Positions 27,478-36,381 of a DNA stretch of 64,000 nucleotides are shown here, piece after piece. Made by a program: the position numbers and the translations under genes. Below the pieces are notes generated by a model that was not told the DNA's origin, did no database searches, and saw only the letters and a program-made list of their open reading frames with translations. The DNA is taken from the NCBI GenBank assembly GCA_965218045.1, contig CBDCJX010000017.1, forward strand, positions 171,092-235,091, read 5' to 3'. The first letter of the stretch is position 1; each line of letters opens with the position of its first letter. This DNA is from CAVRCA01 sp965218045. Lineage in GTDB: Bacteria > Pseudomonadota > Alphaproteobacteria > Acetobacterales > Acetobacteraceae.

Positions 27478-28289
27478 TGGACAATGTTCCGACCAAGGAC
27501 CACGCCGGCGGCAAGATGCTGTCGGCCAAGGATGACGGCGTCGGGCTGATCACCTTCAACCAGCCCGAGAAGCGCAACGCCATGTCGGTCGAGATGTGGC
27601 AGGGGCTCGGCGACATCCTCGACGAGTTTCGCGAGGACAGTTCGGTCCGCGTGGTCGTGCTCACCGGCGCCGGGACCAAGGCGTTCGTCTCCGGCGCCGA
27701 CATCAGCCAGTTCGAGAAGCAGCGCTCGAACTTCGACGCGCAGAAGGAATACGACAAGCTGACCACCGCCGGGCGCGCCAAACTCGCGACCTTCGATAAG
27801 CCGACGATCGCCCGGATACGCGGCTTCTGTCTCGGCGGCGGGTTGGCGATCGCCATGCAGACCGATCTGCGCATCGCCGCCGAGGACAGCCAGTTCGGCA
27901 TTCCGGCGGCGCGCCTAGGTATCGCCTATGCGTTCGACAGCGTGCGCCGGCTGGTGTCCTTGGTGGGACCGGCGCACGCGCGGATGATCCTCTACACCGG
28001 CCAGCGTTTCGATGCGGCCGAGGCGCAGCGCATCGGGCTGATCAACCGCATGGTGCCGGACGCGGATTTGTCCGGCACCGTGCTCGACATCGCCCGCACC
28101 ATCGCCGACAACGCGCCCCTTTCGCTGGCCGCGTCAAAGCACGCGGTGGAGCAGGCAGTGCGCGACGCCTCCGAGCGCGACAAGGAGGGACTTGCCGCCC
28201 ATATGGCGGCCTGCTTCGACAGCGCTGACTATCGCGAGGGTCGCACCGCCTTCATGGAAAAGCGGAGGCCCGAGTTCCAGGGGAGATAA
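27474..28289 (+). CDS. crotonase superfamily protein (enoyl-CoA hydratase-like)
   Basis: 271 aa. The crotonase fold is clear from NQPEKRNAMSVEMW, the oxyanion-hole strands FVSGADISQF and RGFCLGGGLAIAM, and SQFGIPAARLGI. However, the two glutamates used for hydration in rat crotonase (after the second GGG, and in the P-E-I-like position) are Ala here (GGGLAIAM and IPAARLGI). The reaction may therefore be decarboxylation, hydrolysis or isomerisation rather than hydration. It is coupled to the CoA transferase upstream. Confidence 0.88.
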   Translation: MMDNVPTKDHAGGKMLSAKDDGVGLITFNQPEKRNAMSVEMWQGLGDILDEFREDSSVRVVVLTGAGTKAFVSGADISQFEKQRSNFDAQKEYDKLTTAGRAKLATFDKPTIARIRGFCLGGGLAIAMQTDLRIAAEDSQFGIPAARLGIAYAFDSVRRLVSLVGPAHARMILYTGQRFDAAEAQRIGLINRMVPDADLSGTVLDIARTIADNAPLSLAASKHAVEQAVRDASERDKEGLAAHMAACFDSADYREGRTAFMEKRRPEFQGR

Positions 28290-28298
28290 CCCGGCCGT

Positions 28299-28328
28299 GC
28301 CATGCCCGGTCAATGTTCCGGGCATGGC
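28299..28328. terminator. strong hairpin between convergent genes
   Basis: An 11-bp perfect stem (GCCATGCCCGG 28299-28309, CCGGGCATGGC 28318-28328) with an 8-base loop lies between the stop of the crotonase gene (+) and the stop of the substrate-binding protein gene (-). There is no T run, but its symmetry and position fit a bidirectional terminator or mRNA 3'-end stabiliser. Confidence 0.6.
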
Positions 28329-28339
28329 CGCGGGCTGGG

Positions 28340-29503
28340 TCAATACCCCATCGCTTCCGGCGTGAAAGTGGTCCAGCGCCCGTTCTTGACCACCGCCATG
28401 AACGCCTTTTTCGAACCGACCCGCACCTTGGGGCCGTAGCTGACGGGCGGCGAGCCGAATATGTCTTGGTGGTCCTTGATGCTCTCCATGCCGGCGATAA
28501 AGCTGTCCAACGTGAGATCCTCGCCGGCGTTCTGTAAACCCACAGCCAGGAGATGCGCGGCGGCAAAGCCGAGTTCCGCCGCCCAGTTCGGTTCACGGCC
28601 GAACTGGTCACGGTATTTCTTGACGAAAGCCTGGACCTCCGGCCGCGGATCGTCCGGATAGACGTACAGCGCCGGCGTCATGGTCCGAAAACCCTCGTTG
28701 GCATCGCCGGGCACCTCGGCGATGGCGACGTCATAGCTGGCGGCGGACCCCATCATCGGCACCTTCCAGCCGGTCTTGCGCGCGGCCGACATGATCAGAT
28801 TGGTGTCGCGCGTGATCGTCGCGAGGAATATGAACTCGCACCCGGCGTCGCGCATCTTGGCCACCGATGCGCTGAAATTGGTGTCCGTCGGCTTGTGCGC
28901 CGCTTCAGCGGTCAGCTTCATGTCCATCGCCGCGAGCTGCGCATTCACGCCATCCATCACGTCGCGGCCGAAATCCGTATCCTGCCACAGCGCGCAGACC
29001 TTCTTGGGATGCTCGGTTTCCATGATGTGCTTCACGCCCGCGCGCATCTGGTCGTAATACGAGGCGTATAACCCGAACTTCAGGCGATTGAACGGCTCGT
29101 ACATGGAGCGCGCCGAGGTGAGCGGAAACATGTTCGGCACGCCCTTGGCGAGCTGCTCGGGCATCACCGCGTTGTTCATCGGTGTGCCGCCGTTGGCGAT
29201 CATTAGGAACACGTTGTCGAGGTTGATCAACTTGTTCGCCGCCTGCACCGACCGTGGCACGTTGTATTGGTTATCCTCGACGATGTACTTGATCTTTCGT
29301 CCGTTGATGCCGCCCTTGGCGTTGATCTCATCAAAGACCATGCGGATCGCAGTGGTGTTGTTGACGCCCCACATCGCGGTCACCCCGGACAGGTCCGAAT
29401 AGGTGCCGATGGTGATTTCTTTCTCGGAAACGCCACGCGTCGCCGCGAAGGCCGCCGTTCCCAGAGCAACCGCCGCGACCGCCGCCAGCAACCATTTGCG
29501 CAT
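28340..29503 (-). CDS. branched-chain amino-acid-type ABC substrate-binding protein, copy A
   Basis: 387 aa periplasmic type I binding protein of the LivK/HAA family. Signal peptide MRKWLLAAVAAVALGTAAFA; mature domain starts ATRGVSEKEITIGTYSDLSG. It has the two-lobed Leu-Ile-Val-binding fold (NAKGGINGRKIKYIVEDNQY, ALWQDTDFGRDV). It is the last gene of the transport operon and has a near-identical neighbour upstream (about 93% identity by my count). The differences are mainly at the N- and C-terminal parts, which line the ligand cleft. Ligand unknown; the operon also encodes an acyl-CoA ligase, so carboxylic or aromatic acids are plausible. Confidence 0.9.
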   Translation of the reverse strand: MRKWLLAAVAAVALGTAAFAATRGVSEKEITIGTYSDLSGVTAMWGVNNTTAIRMVFDEINAKGGINGRKIKYIVEDNQYNVPRSVQAANKLINLDNVFLMIANGGTPMNNAVMPEQLAKGVPNMFPLTSARSMYEPFNRLKFGLYASYYDQMRAGVKHIMETEHPKKVCALWQDTDFGRDVMDGVNAQLAAMDMKLTAEAAHKPTDTNFSASVAKMRDAGCEFIFLATITRDTNLIMSAARKTGWKVPMMGSAASYDVAIAEVPGDANEGFRTMTPALYVYPDDPRPEVQAFVKKYRDQFGREPNWAAELGFAAAHLLAVGLQNAGEDLTLDSFIAGMESIKDHQDIFGSPPVSYGPKVRVGSKKAFMAVVKNGRWTTFTPEAMGY

Positions 29504-29569
29504 GTCTTGTTGCCTCTCTTGTTTGTGCGTCGCCTTGCTCGAGCGGAGCGCGATCCGCCCGCGCGGGAA

Positions 29570-30733
29570 TCAGTACCCGATCGCTTCTGGCGTAACAGTT
29601 GCCCACCGCCCGTTCTTGACCACCGCCATGAACGACTTCTTCGAGCCGACCCGCGTCTCGGGGCCGTAGCTGATCGGAGGCGAGCCGAAGATATCTTGGT
29701 GGTCCTTGATGCTCTCCATGCCGCTGATGAAGCTGTCCAACGTCAAGTCCTTGCCGGCGTTTCGCAAACCCACCGCCAAGAGATGCGCGGCGGCATAGCC
29801 GAGTTCCGCCGCCCAGTTCGGGTCGTGGCCGAACTGATCGCGATACTTCTTGACGAAACCCTGGACCTCCGGCCGCGGATCGTCCGGATAGACGTACAGC
29901 GCCGGCGTCATAGTCCGAAAACCCTCGTTGGCATCGCCGGGCACCTCGGCGATGGCAACGTCATAGCTGGCGGCGGACCCCATCATCGGCACCTTCCAGC
30001 CGGTCTTGCGCGCGGCCGACATGATCAGGTTGGTGTCGCGCGTGATCGTCGCGAGGAATATGAACTCGCACCCGGCGTCGCGCATCTTGGCCACCGACGC
30101 GCTGAAATTCGTATCCGTTGGCTTGTGCGCCGCTTCGGCTGTCAGCTTCATGTGCATCGCCGCGAGCTGCGCATTGACGCCGTCCATCACGTCGCGGCCG
30201 AAATCCGTGTCCTGCCACAGCGCGCAGACCTTCTTGGGATGCTCGGTCTCCATGACACGCTTCACGCCGGCGCGCATCTGGTCGTAATACGAGGCGTACA
30301 ATCCGAACTTCAGCCGGTTGAACGGCTCGTACATCGAGCGCGCCGAGGTGAGCGGAAACATGTTCGGCACGCCCTTGGCGAGCTGCTCGGGCATCACCGC
30401 GTTGTTCATCGGCGTGCCGTCATTGGCGATCATCAGGAACACGTTGTCGAGGTTGATCAGCTTGTTCGCCGCCTGTACCGATCGGGGCACATTGTACTGA
30501 TTGTCTTCGACGATGTATTTGATCTTTCGCCCATTGATGCCGCCTTTTGCGTTGATCTCGTCGAACGCCATGCGGAGCGCGTTGGAATTGTTGACCCCCC
30601 ACATTGCGGTCACGCCAGAGAGGTCGGTGTAGGTGCCGACAACGATCTCCTTGTCCGACACGCCCCGCGTCGCCGCGAAGGCCGCCGTCCCTAGAGCAAC
30701 CGCCGCGACCGCCGCCAACAACCATTTGCGCAT
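29570..30733 (-). CDS. branched-chain amino-acid-type ABC substrate-binding protein, copy B
   Basis: 387 aa, the same length as copy A and the same fold and signal peptide. About 26 residues differ, including EIVVGTYTDLSG for EITIGTYSDLSG, NSNALRMAF for NTTAIRMVF, and differences in the C-terminal 90 residues. The middle of the protein is nearly invariant, and about 90 consecutive residues (KLTAEAAHKPTDT onward to the RPEVQ region) are identical. The start is MRKWLL at 30733; an in-frame ATG further upstream at 30775 is not followed by a signal peptide. It lies 66 bases upstream of copy A and downstream of the ligase gene. A tandem duplication gave the two copies. Confidence 0.9.
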   Translation of the reverse strand: MRKWLLAAVAAVALGTAAFAATRGVSDKEIVVGTYTDLSGVTAMWGVNNSNALRMAFDEINAKGGINGRKIKYIVEDNQYNVPRSVQAANKLINLDNVFLMIANDGTPMNNAVMPEQLAKGVPNMFPLTSARSMYEPFNRLKFGLYASYYDQMRAGVKRVMETEHPKKVCALWQDTDFGRDVMDGVNAQLAAMHMKLTAEAAHKPTDTNFSASVAKMRDAGCEFIFLATITRDTNLIMSAARKTGWKVPMMGSAASYDVAIAEVPGDANEGFRTMTPALYVYPDDPRPEVQGFVKKYRDQFGHDPNWAAELGYAAAHLLAVGLRNAGKDLTLDSFISGMESIKDHQDIFGSPPISYGPETRVGSKKSFMAVVKNGRWATVTPEAIGY

Positions 30734-30801
30734 TTTGTTGCCTCCCCTTTGTGTGCGGCCGTCTTGCGCGAGCATAGCGCTCGCCGCCCGCGCGGCGCCG
30801 T

Positions 30802-32643
30802 CTAGCTTTCGTACATCGTCTCGATCAAGTCGCTGTACTTCTTATTGACGAACGCCCGTTTCAGCTTGAGCGTCGGCGTCAGCTCGGGGTCTTCCGCCTC
30901 GAGCTTCTGCTCGATCAGCCGGAACGCCTTGATCTGCTCGACGCGGGCGAATTTCTGGTTCACACGGTCGACCTCGCGCTCGATCAGCGTCTGGATCGCC
31001 GGCGCGCGGGTGAGACTGGCGAAGCTGCTGAACGGCACGGAGTTGTCCTGCGCCCACTTCTCCACGTTCTCATGGTCGATCATCACCAGGCAGGACAGGA
31101 ATCGGCGGCGATCGCCGATGACGATCGCATCGGTGATGTAGGGGCTGAACTTCAGCTCGTTCTCGATCTCGGACGGCGTTACGTTCTTGCCGCCGGCCGT
31201 GATGATGATGTCCTTCATCCGGTCGGTGACGCGCAGATAGCCGTCCTCGGCGCGACCGATATCACCGGTGTGCAGCCAGCCGTCGCGGATCGTCTCGGTG
31301 GTCTTTTCCGGCTGATTCCAGTAACCCGTGAACACGTGCTCACCGCGCAACAGGATTTCGCCTTCGGGCGAGATGGCGAGCGCGGTGTGCGGCGCCGGCT
31401 TGCCCACCCAGCCGGGCCGGATCGCTTCGGCGGGCATCGCCGTGCTGACGCCGCCGCACTCGGTCATCCCGTACACTTCGAGCATGTCGATGCCGAGGGC
31501 GAGGAACCAGCGGATCAGGTCGGGCGAGATTGGCGCCGCTCCGACATACGCCCGGCGCACACGGTCGAGGCCCAGTTCGCGCCGAATGTTGCGCAAGACC
31601 GGCAGTGCCAGCAGGAAGCCAAGCCGACGCGAAACCGGTACACCCCGATTCGACAGGCGCGCATCGACCAGGCGCAATCCGGCGGCGATCGCCAAGTCAT
31701 AGGCGTGTCGCTGCAGGAACGTGGCCTCCCGTGCCCGAAGTGCCACCGCGGACTGCAGCTTCTCGTAGATGCGCGGCACCGCGAGCATGATGGTGGGCTG
31801 AACTTCTCGCAGATCCTCGAAGACGGTCTCCGGACTCTCCACGTAGTTGGAGATCATCCCACCGTAGAGCGCCTGATACAGCCCGGCGATACGCTCGGCG
31901 ACGTGGCACATGGGCAGGAACGCCAGGCGCTCGTCGCCTTCGCGCACGTCGAGCAGCGGATCGAGGTTGACGAGCTGGAACAGGATATTGCGATGGCTCA
32001 GCATCGCACCCTTGGGCGGGCCAGTGGTGCCGGAGGTGTACACCAGGATCGCCAACTGATCCGCACGCACCGCCTCGACAGCCGCTTGCCAGGCGCCGGG
32101 ATGCGCCTTGTCATGGGCCGCGCCGCGTTCCAGGAACGCCTCGAAACTCTCGCATTGCGGGTCGTCGAGTTCGCGCAGCCCTTTCATGTCGAAGATGACG
32201 ATGCGCTCGAGTGCGGGGCAGCGCTCGCGCACCTGGAGCGCCTTGTCGAGCTGCTCCTCGTTCTCGACGAACAGCACCCGCGCGCCGCAATCACGCAGCA
32301 CGAACTCGACCTGGCTTGGCGCGTCGGTCGGATAGATGCCCGACGAGACGCCGCCGAGCCCGAGGATGCCGAGATCGGCGTAGACCCATTCCGGCACTGC
32401 TTCCGACAGCACGCACGCGACGTCGCCCGCCGCGAAGCCGATCGACTGCAGCGCCATGCCGACCAGGCGCGTGCGCTGGCCGAGCTCGGTCCAGCTCACC
32501 TGCTTCCAGATGCCGCGATCCTTCTGCCGCAGGATGGTGCGCGGACCGCGCGATTGCACGCGCTGCGATATCATCGAGGCGAGGCTCGGCCCGATCTCCG
32601 CGTCCTCGCGAACGGTGGTCGCCTCGGCGACGATCTGGTTCAC
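30802..32643 (-). CDS. AMP-dependent long-chain acyl-CoA ligase
   Basis: 613 aa adenylate-forming ligase. The P-loop-like motif is LVYTSGTTGPPKGAMLSH; EVYGMTECGGVSTAM contacts the adenylate; GWLHTGDIGRAEDGYLRVTD and KDIIITAGGKNVTPSEIENE carry the C-terminal domain hinge and lysine region. The start is GTG 32643, which overlaps the livF stop (GTGA). It is placed between livF and the binding-protein genes. Because it is embedded in a transport operon, it probably activates the imported acid to its CoA ester. Confidence 0.93.
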   Translation of the reverse strand: MNQIVAEATTVREDAEIGPSLASMISQRVQSRGPRTILRQKDRGIWKQVSWTELGQRTRLVGMALQSIGFAAGDVACVLSEAVPEWVYADLGILGLGGVSSGIYPTDAPSQVEFVLRDCGARVLFVENEEQLDKALQVRERCPALERIVIFDMKGLRELDDPQCESFEAFLERGAAHDKAHPGAWQAAVEAVRADQLAILVYTSGTTGPPKGAMLSHRNILFQLVNLDPLLDVREGDERLAFLPMCHVAERIAGLYQALYGGMISNYVESPETVFEDLREVQPTIMLAVPRIYEKLQSAVALRAREATFLQRHAYDLAIAAGLRLVDARLSNRGVPVSRRLGFLLALPVLRNIRRELGLDRVRRAYVGAAPISPDLIRWFLALGIDMLEVYGMTECGGVSTAMPAEAIRPGWVGKPAPHTALAISPEGEILLRGEHVFTGYWNQPEKTTETIRDGWLHTGDIGRAEDGYLRVTDRMKDIIITAGGKNVTPSEIENELKFSPYITDAIVIGDRRRFLSCLVMIDHENVEKWAQDNSVPFSSFASLTRAPAIQTLIEREVDRVNQKFARVEQIKAFRLIEQKLEAEDPELTPTLKLKRAFVNKKYSDLIETMYES

Positions 32644-33476
32644 CGCCACAGCTTCTTCCTCTTCCAGCGTCGTCGACCGCGCACCCCGACCTCTTTTTGA
32701 CCGAGATAGAACTCCTTGATGTCCTCCTTCTCCATCAGCCGCGCGCATTCATCCTCCATGACGATGCGGCCGACCTCGATGACGTAGCCATAATCCGCGG
32801 TCTGCAACGCGATGTGCGCGTTCTGCTCGATCAGCAGGATCGACACGCCGCGCTCGCGGTTGATGCGTTTGACGATGTCGAAGATCTGCGTCACCAGGAT
32901 CGGCGACAGGCCGAGCGAGGGCTCGTCGAGCAGCAGCAGCTTGGGCTTGCCCATCAGCGCGCGGCTGATCGACAGCATCTGCTGCTCGCCGCCCGAGAGC
33001 AGCCCGGCGCGCTGGTGCTCGCGCTCCTTGAGGCGCGGGAAATAGCCGAAGCACGCTTCGAGATCGCGCGCCACCTCGTCCTTGTCGCGGCGCGTGTAGC
33101 TGCCCATCACCAGATTGTCGTGCACGGTGAGGAACGGGAACACCTCGCGACCTTCCGGCGCGTGGCAGATGCCGTGACGCATCACCCGGTCCGGCGACAG
33201 GCCGGCGATGTTGTCCCCCTCAAACATGATCTGGCCGCGTTCGGGGTCCATCACGCCGGAGATCGTCTTGAGGATCGTCGTCTTGCCGGCGCCGTTGGCA
33301 CCGAGAACCGTGACGATCTGGCCCGGATGCACGTCCAGGGTCACGCCGCGGATCGCCTGGATCGGGCCATAATAGGTTTCGATGTTGGCCACGCGCAGCA
33401 GCGGCTCGGAGTTGGTGAACTTGGCGCTCCGGGCCTCGATGCTGCGGGCCTCGGCGCTCGGGGCCTCGGCGCTCAT
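32640..33476 (-). CDS. livF: branched-chain amino-acid ABC transporter ATP-binding protein LivF
   Basis: 278 aa. Walker A LGANGAGKTTILKTI; signature LLSGGEQQMLSISRALMG; Walker B LLLLDEPSLGLSP; the Liv-specific IVMEDECARLMEKEDIKEFY tail. It is longer than usual at both ends, with a repeat-rich N-terminus (SAEARSIEARSA, encoded by imperfect 15-18 nt repeats) and a basic tail ending RRRWKRKKLWR. The stop overlaps the ligase start, and its start overlaps the livG stop (ATGA). Confidence 0.94.
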   Translation of the reverse strand: MSAEAPSAEARSIEARSAKFTNSEPLLRVANIETYYGPIQAIRGVTLDVHPGQIVTVLGANGAGKTTILKTISGVMDPERGQIMFEGDNIAGLSPDRVMRHGICHAPEGREVFPFLTVHDNLVMGSYTRRDKDEVARDLEACFGYFPRLKEREHQRAGLLSGGEQQMLSISRALMGKPKLLLLDEPSLGLSPILVTQIFDIVKRINRERGVSILLIEQNAHIALQTADYGYVIEVGRIVMEDECARLMEKEDIKEFYLGQKEVGVRGRRRWKRKKLWR

Positions 33477-34252
33477 GGGTCGCCTCCGAGATAGGCGCGC
33501 ACCACTTCGGGGTCGCTCTGCACCTCCGAGGGCGTGCCGAGTGCGAGCACCTTGCCGTAATTGAGCGCCATCACCCTATCGGAGACCGCCGAGACCAGGC
33601 TCATGTCGTGTTCGACCATGATCACAGTTATGCCGAGGTCCTTCTTGATGTCCTCGATCCAGAAGCCCATCACCTCGGTCTCCTCCACATTGAGGCCGGA
33701 GGAGGGTTCGTCGAGCAGCAGCAGCTTGGGCTCGGTGCACAGCGCACGACCCAGCTCGACGATCTTGCGCACCCCGTAAGGCAGGTTGGCGATCAGCGAA
33801 CCGCGATAACGCTGCAACTCCAGGAAGTCGATCACGTCCTCCACCCGCTGGCGATGCGCGATCTCTGCCCGACGCGTCGACGGCAGGTAGGCGAACTGCG
33901 ACAGCCAGCTTACATGGGAGTGGCAGTGTCGGCCGATCAGCAGATTCTGCAGCACGCTGGCATTGGCGAACAGCTCGATGTTCTGAAAGGTCCGGGCGAT
34001 GCCGAGACCAGCGATGCGGTGCGGCGCGACCGTGGTGATGTCTTGCCCGGCGAACACCAGCTTGCCGTGCGTCGGTGCGTAGATGCGGCTGATCAGGTTG
34101 AAGATCGTGGTCTTGCCGGCGCCGTTCGGGCCGATGATGGCGAACACCTCGCCCGCGCGCACATCGAAGCTCACGTCATCGACCGCGCGGATGCCGCCGA
34201 ACTGGATGGCGATGTCCTGCGCCGAGAACAGACCCTCCGGAGCCTCGCTCAT
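33473..34252 (-). CDS. livG: branched-chain amino-acid ABC transporter ATP-binding protein LivG
   Basis: 259 aa. Walker A IIGPNGAGKTTIFNLI; RTFQNIELF Q-loop; Walker B LLLLDEPSSGLN; H-loop IMVEHDMSLV. The signature is degenerate (LPYGVRKIVELGRAL for the usual L-S-G-G/Y-G-Q-Q). It has the long central insert usual in LivG (WLSQFAYLPSTRRAE). Four-base overlaps link it to livF and livM. Confidence 0.94.
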   Translation of the reverse strand: MSEAPEGLFSAQDIAIQFGGIRAVDDVSFDVRAGEVFAIIGPNGAGKTTIFNLISRIYAPTHGKLVFAGQDITTVAPHRIAGLGIARTFQNIELFANASVLQNLLIGRHCHSHVSWLSQFAYLPSTRRAEIAHRQRVEDVIDFLELQRYRGSLIANLPYGVRKIVELGRALCTEPKLLLLDEPSSGLNVEETEVMGFWIEDIKKDLGITVIMVEHDMSLVSAVSDRVMALNYGKVLALGTPSEVQSDPEVVRAYLGGDP

Positions 34253-35325
34253 CGCAGCCGCTCCGAGCGGGCGTAGGTCTTCTGCCGTCGGAACGACATC
34301 GCCCGATGCAGCGGAAATTCCTGGAACCAGTGCTTGAGCTTGAGCCAGCGGCCGTTGATCCCGCCCGGCTCGAACAGGATGACCAGAACCAGGATGAGGC
34401 CGAACAGCGACGGTTCGAGCCCCGGCATCCGGCCGATGCCGAACGGCAGATCGTCGCGCACGATGGCGATCGCTTGCGGCAGCAGACGCACGAACAGCGC
34501 GCCGAAGATCGCACCGCGAAGCGAGCCGAGCCCGCCCACGAAGACGATGGTGACGAACGAGATGGAAAGCAGGATGTCGAACGAATCCGGGGCGAGATAG
34601 CGCACGTAATGCGCGAACAGCGCGCCCGCCAGTCCGGTCATTCCGGCGCTGGTCGCGAAGGCGATCGTCTTGTACAGTGCCAGGTTAATCCCCATGCTCT
34701 GCGCCGAGATCTCGCTGTCGCGGATTGCCACCATCGCGCGACCGATCGGCGCGCGCAGCAGATTGAGCGAGACCCACAACACAAACACCAGCACGACCAG
34801 CGCCAGGTAGTAGGTCGCGGTGGCGCCTTCGATGGCGTAGCCGAGGATTGTCGGCGTAGGTACCGGGAACCCGTCGAAGCCGCCGGTCACCGCTGTCCAT
34901 TTCTGGAAGACGGTGCCGACGATGCTGCCGAACGCCAAGGTCGCGATGGCGAGATAGAGGCCGCTCATACGCAAGGTGGGGATGCCGATCAGCACGCCCG
35001 CGAAAGCGGCGAGCAGCCCCGCCGCCGGCAAGGTCAGGAGAAACGGCACGCCTTGCGCCAGCAGCACGGCGTTGGTGTAGGCGCCGATGCCGAGGAACGC
35101 GGCGTGACCGAGACTGACCAGCCCGGTGAAGCCGATGAGCAGCATCAGCCCGACGCCGGCGATGGCGAAGATGAACACGCCAGCGAGCTCGCCGATGTAG
35201 AACTCGCCCATGACCTTGGGCAGGAACAGCAGCACCAGCAGCAGCAGCCCGTACCAGAGCAGGTCGCCGGCATGGCGCCAGATCGAGAGGTCCTGCCGAT
35301 AGCGGGTCTTGAACAGGTAGCGCAT
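34249..35325 (-). CDS. livM: branched-chain amino-acid ABC transporter permease LivM
   Basis: 358 aa inner-membrane permease with about ten hydrophobic helices. The family motif GLVSLGHAAFLGIGAYTNAV and the EAA-like cytoplasmic loop GRAMVAIRDSEISAQSMGIN are visible. The C-terminus continues past the last helix with a cytoplasmic tail (FPLHRAMSFRRQKTY). Overlaps livG by four bases and starts 10 bases after livH. Confidence 0.94.
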   Translation of the reverse strand: MRYLFKTRYRQDLSIWRHAGDLLWYGLLLLVLLFLPKVMGEFYIGELAGVFIFAIAGVGLMLLIGFTGLVSLGHAAFLGIGAYTNAVLLAQGVPFLLTLPAAGLLAAFAGVLIGIPTLRMSGLYLAIATLAFGSIVGTVFQKWTAVTGGFDGFPVPTPTILGYAIEGATATYYLALVVLVFVLWVSLNLLRAPIGRAMVAIRDSEISAQSMGINLALYKTIAFATSAGMTGLAGALFAHYVRYLAPDSFDILLSISFVTIVFVGGLGSLRGAIFGALFVRLLPQAIAIVRDDLPFGIGRMPGLEPSLFGLILVLVILFEPGGINGRWLKLKHWFQEFPLHRAMSFRRQKTYARSERLR

Positions 35326-35335
35326 GTGCCTGCTT

Positions 35336-36241
35336 TCAGACCCGCTTGCGGATCGACTCGGAGAACAGGCCCTGCGGACGCAGGATCAGCACCGCGAGCA
35401 GCACCACGTTCGCCGAGACCTCCTGCGATCCGGGCGGCAGGAAGTATCCCGACAACTGCTCGACGATGCCGATGATGACGCCGCCGACCAGCGCGCCGGG
35501 GATGCTGCCGAAGCCGCCGAGCACCGCCGCGGCGAACGCCTTGATGCCAAGAAAACCCATGTTCACGTCGATCATCGAGACCGGCGAGAGCAGGATGCCG
35601 GCGACCGCCGCGACGCCGGCGCTGATCGCCCAGATCAGCGAGAACACCGTCCGCACCGGAATGCCCATGTAGTAGGCCGCGAGCTGGTTCTGCGAGGATG
35701 CCTGCATCGCGATGCCGAGGCGGGTGCGGCTGAAGAACATGTACAGAACCAGGCAGAGGATCACTGTGCCGACGATGATCGACAGATTGTCCTGCCCCAG
35801 CACCATGCCGCCGACCCGCACCGTCTGGTTGGTGAACGGGGTCTCGAACCCGACCGAATCATAGCCCCAGGTGATGCCGGCGAAAGCTCGGAAGATGAAA
35901 CCCAATCCGAGCGTGAGCATGACCACGGCGAATTGCGGTTGACCGATGACTCTTCGCAAGATGACGGCGTCGAGCAGGAAGCCGAACGCCCCGATTATCA
36001 GCACCGCGAGCAGCGCGCCGACCCAGTAGTTCAGACCCAAGGTGGCGATCAGGCTGAACGCGGCGAACCCACCCAGCATCATGATGTCGCCCTGGGCGAA
36101 GTTCACCATCTCGGTGGCTTTGTAGATCAGCACGAAGCCGAGCGCGATCAGGCCGTAGATGCAGCCTGCGGCGGACCCGTTGACGATGAGCTGAAGCAGC
36201 CGCGCGGCGTCCTGCAACCGCACATCCTCCCTGTAAAGCAT
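35336..36241 (-). CDS. livH: branched-chain amino-acid ABC transporter permease LivH
   Basis: 301 aa permease with about eight helices. Motifs: GCIYGLIALGFVLIYKATEM and VNFAQGDIMMLGGFA at the N-terminus, the coupling loop GIAMQASSQNQLAAYYMGIP, and GGFGSIPGALVGGVIIGI. The start is unsettled. ATG 36241 (MLYREDVRLQDAARLL) is annotated; a TTG at 36217 is preceded by AGGGAGG at about eight bases and would give a more family-like short N-terminus. It is the first gene of the seven-gene minus-strand operon. The region up to 36381 contains no other gene and presumably holds the promoter. Confidence 0.92.
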   Translation of the reverse strand: MLYREDVRLQDAARLLQLIVNGSAAGCIYGLIALGFVLIYKATEMVNFAQGDIMMLGGFAAFSLIATLGLNYWVGALLAVLIIGAFGFLLDAVILRRVIGQPQFAVVMLTLGLGFIFRAFAGITWGYDSVGFETPFTNQTVRVGGMVLGQDNLSIIVGTVILCLVLYMFFSRTRLGIAMQASSQNQLAAYYMGIPVRTVFSLIWAISAGVAAVAGILLSPVSMIDVNMGFLGIKAFAAAVLGGFGSIPGALVGGVIIGIVEQLSGYFLPPGSQEVSANVVLLAVLILRPQGLFSESIRKRV

Positions 36242-36381
36242 GCCCTGGGTGCGGCTCGTGTTGTCGTCCGCGGGCTTGGTTGGCACGACGATAGGCTGCG
36301 GTTTCCGGCAGCGTCAATCGGGAGAAGAGAGTGATCGTTCTGGTAAGTAATGATGGGCGAGCAGCCGGGGCGCGCGAAAGG

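Noticed and set aside
33420..33476. CRISPR-like or regulatory repeats at the livF 5' end
   Set aside because: The short imperfect repeats are in frame and encode the SAEARS-type low-complexity N-terminus; there are no spacers.
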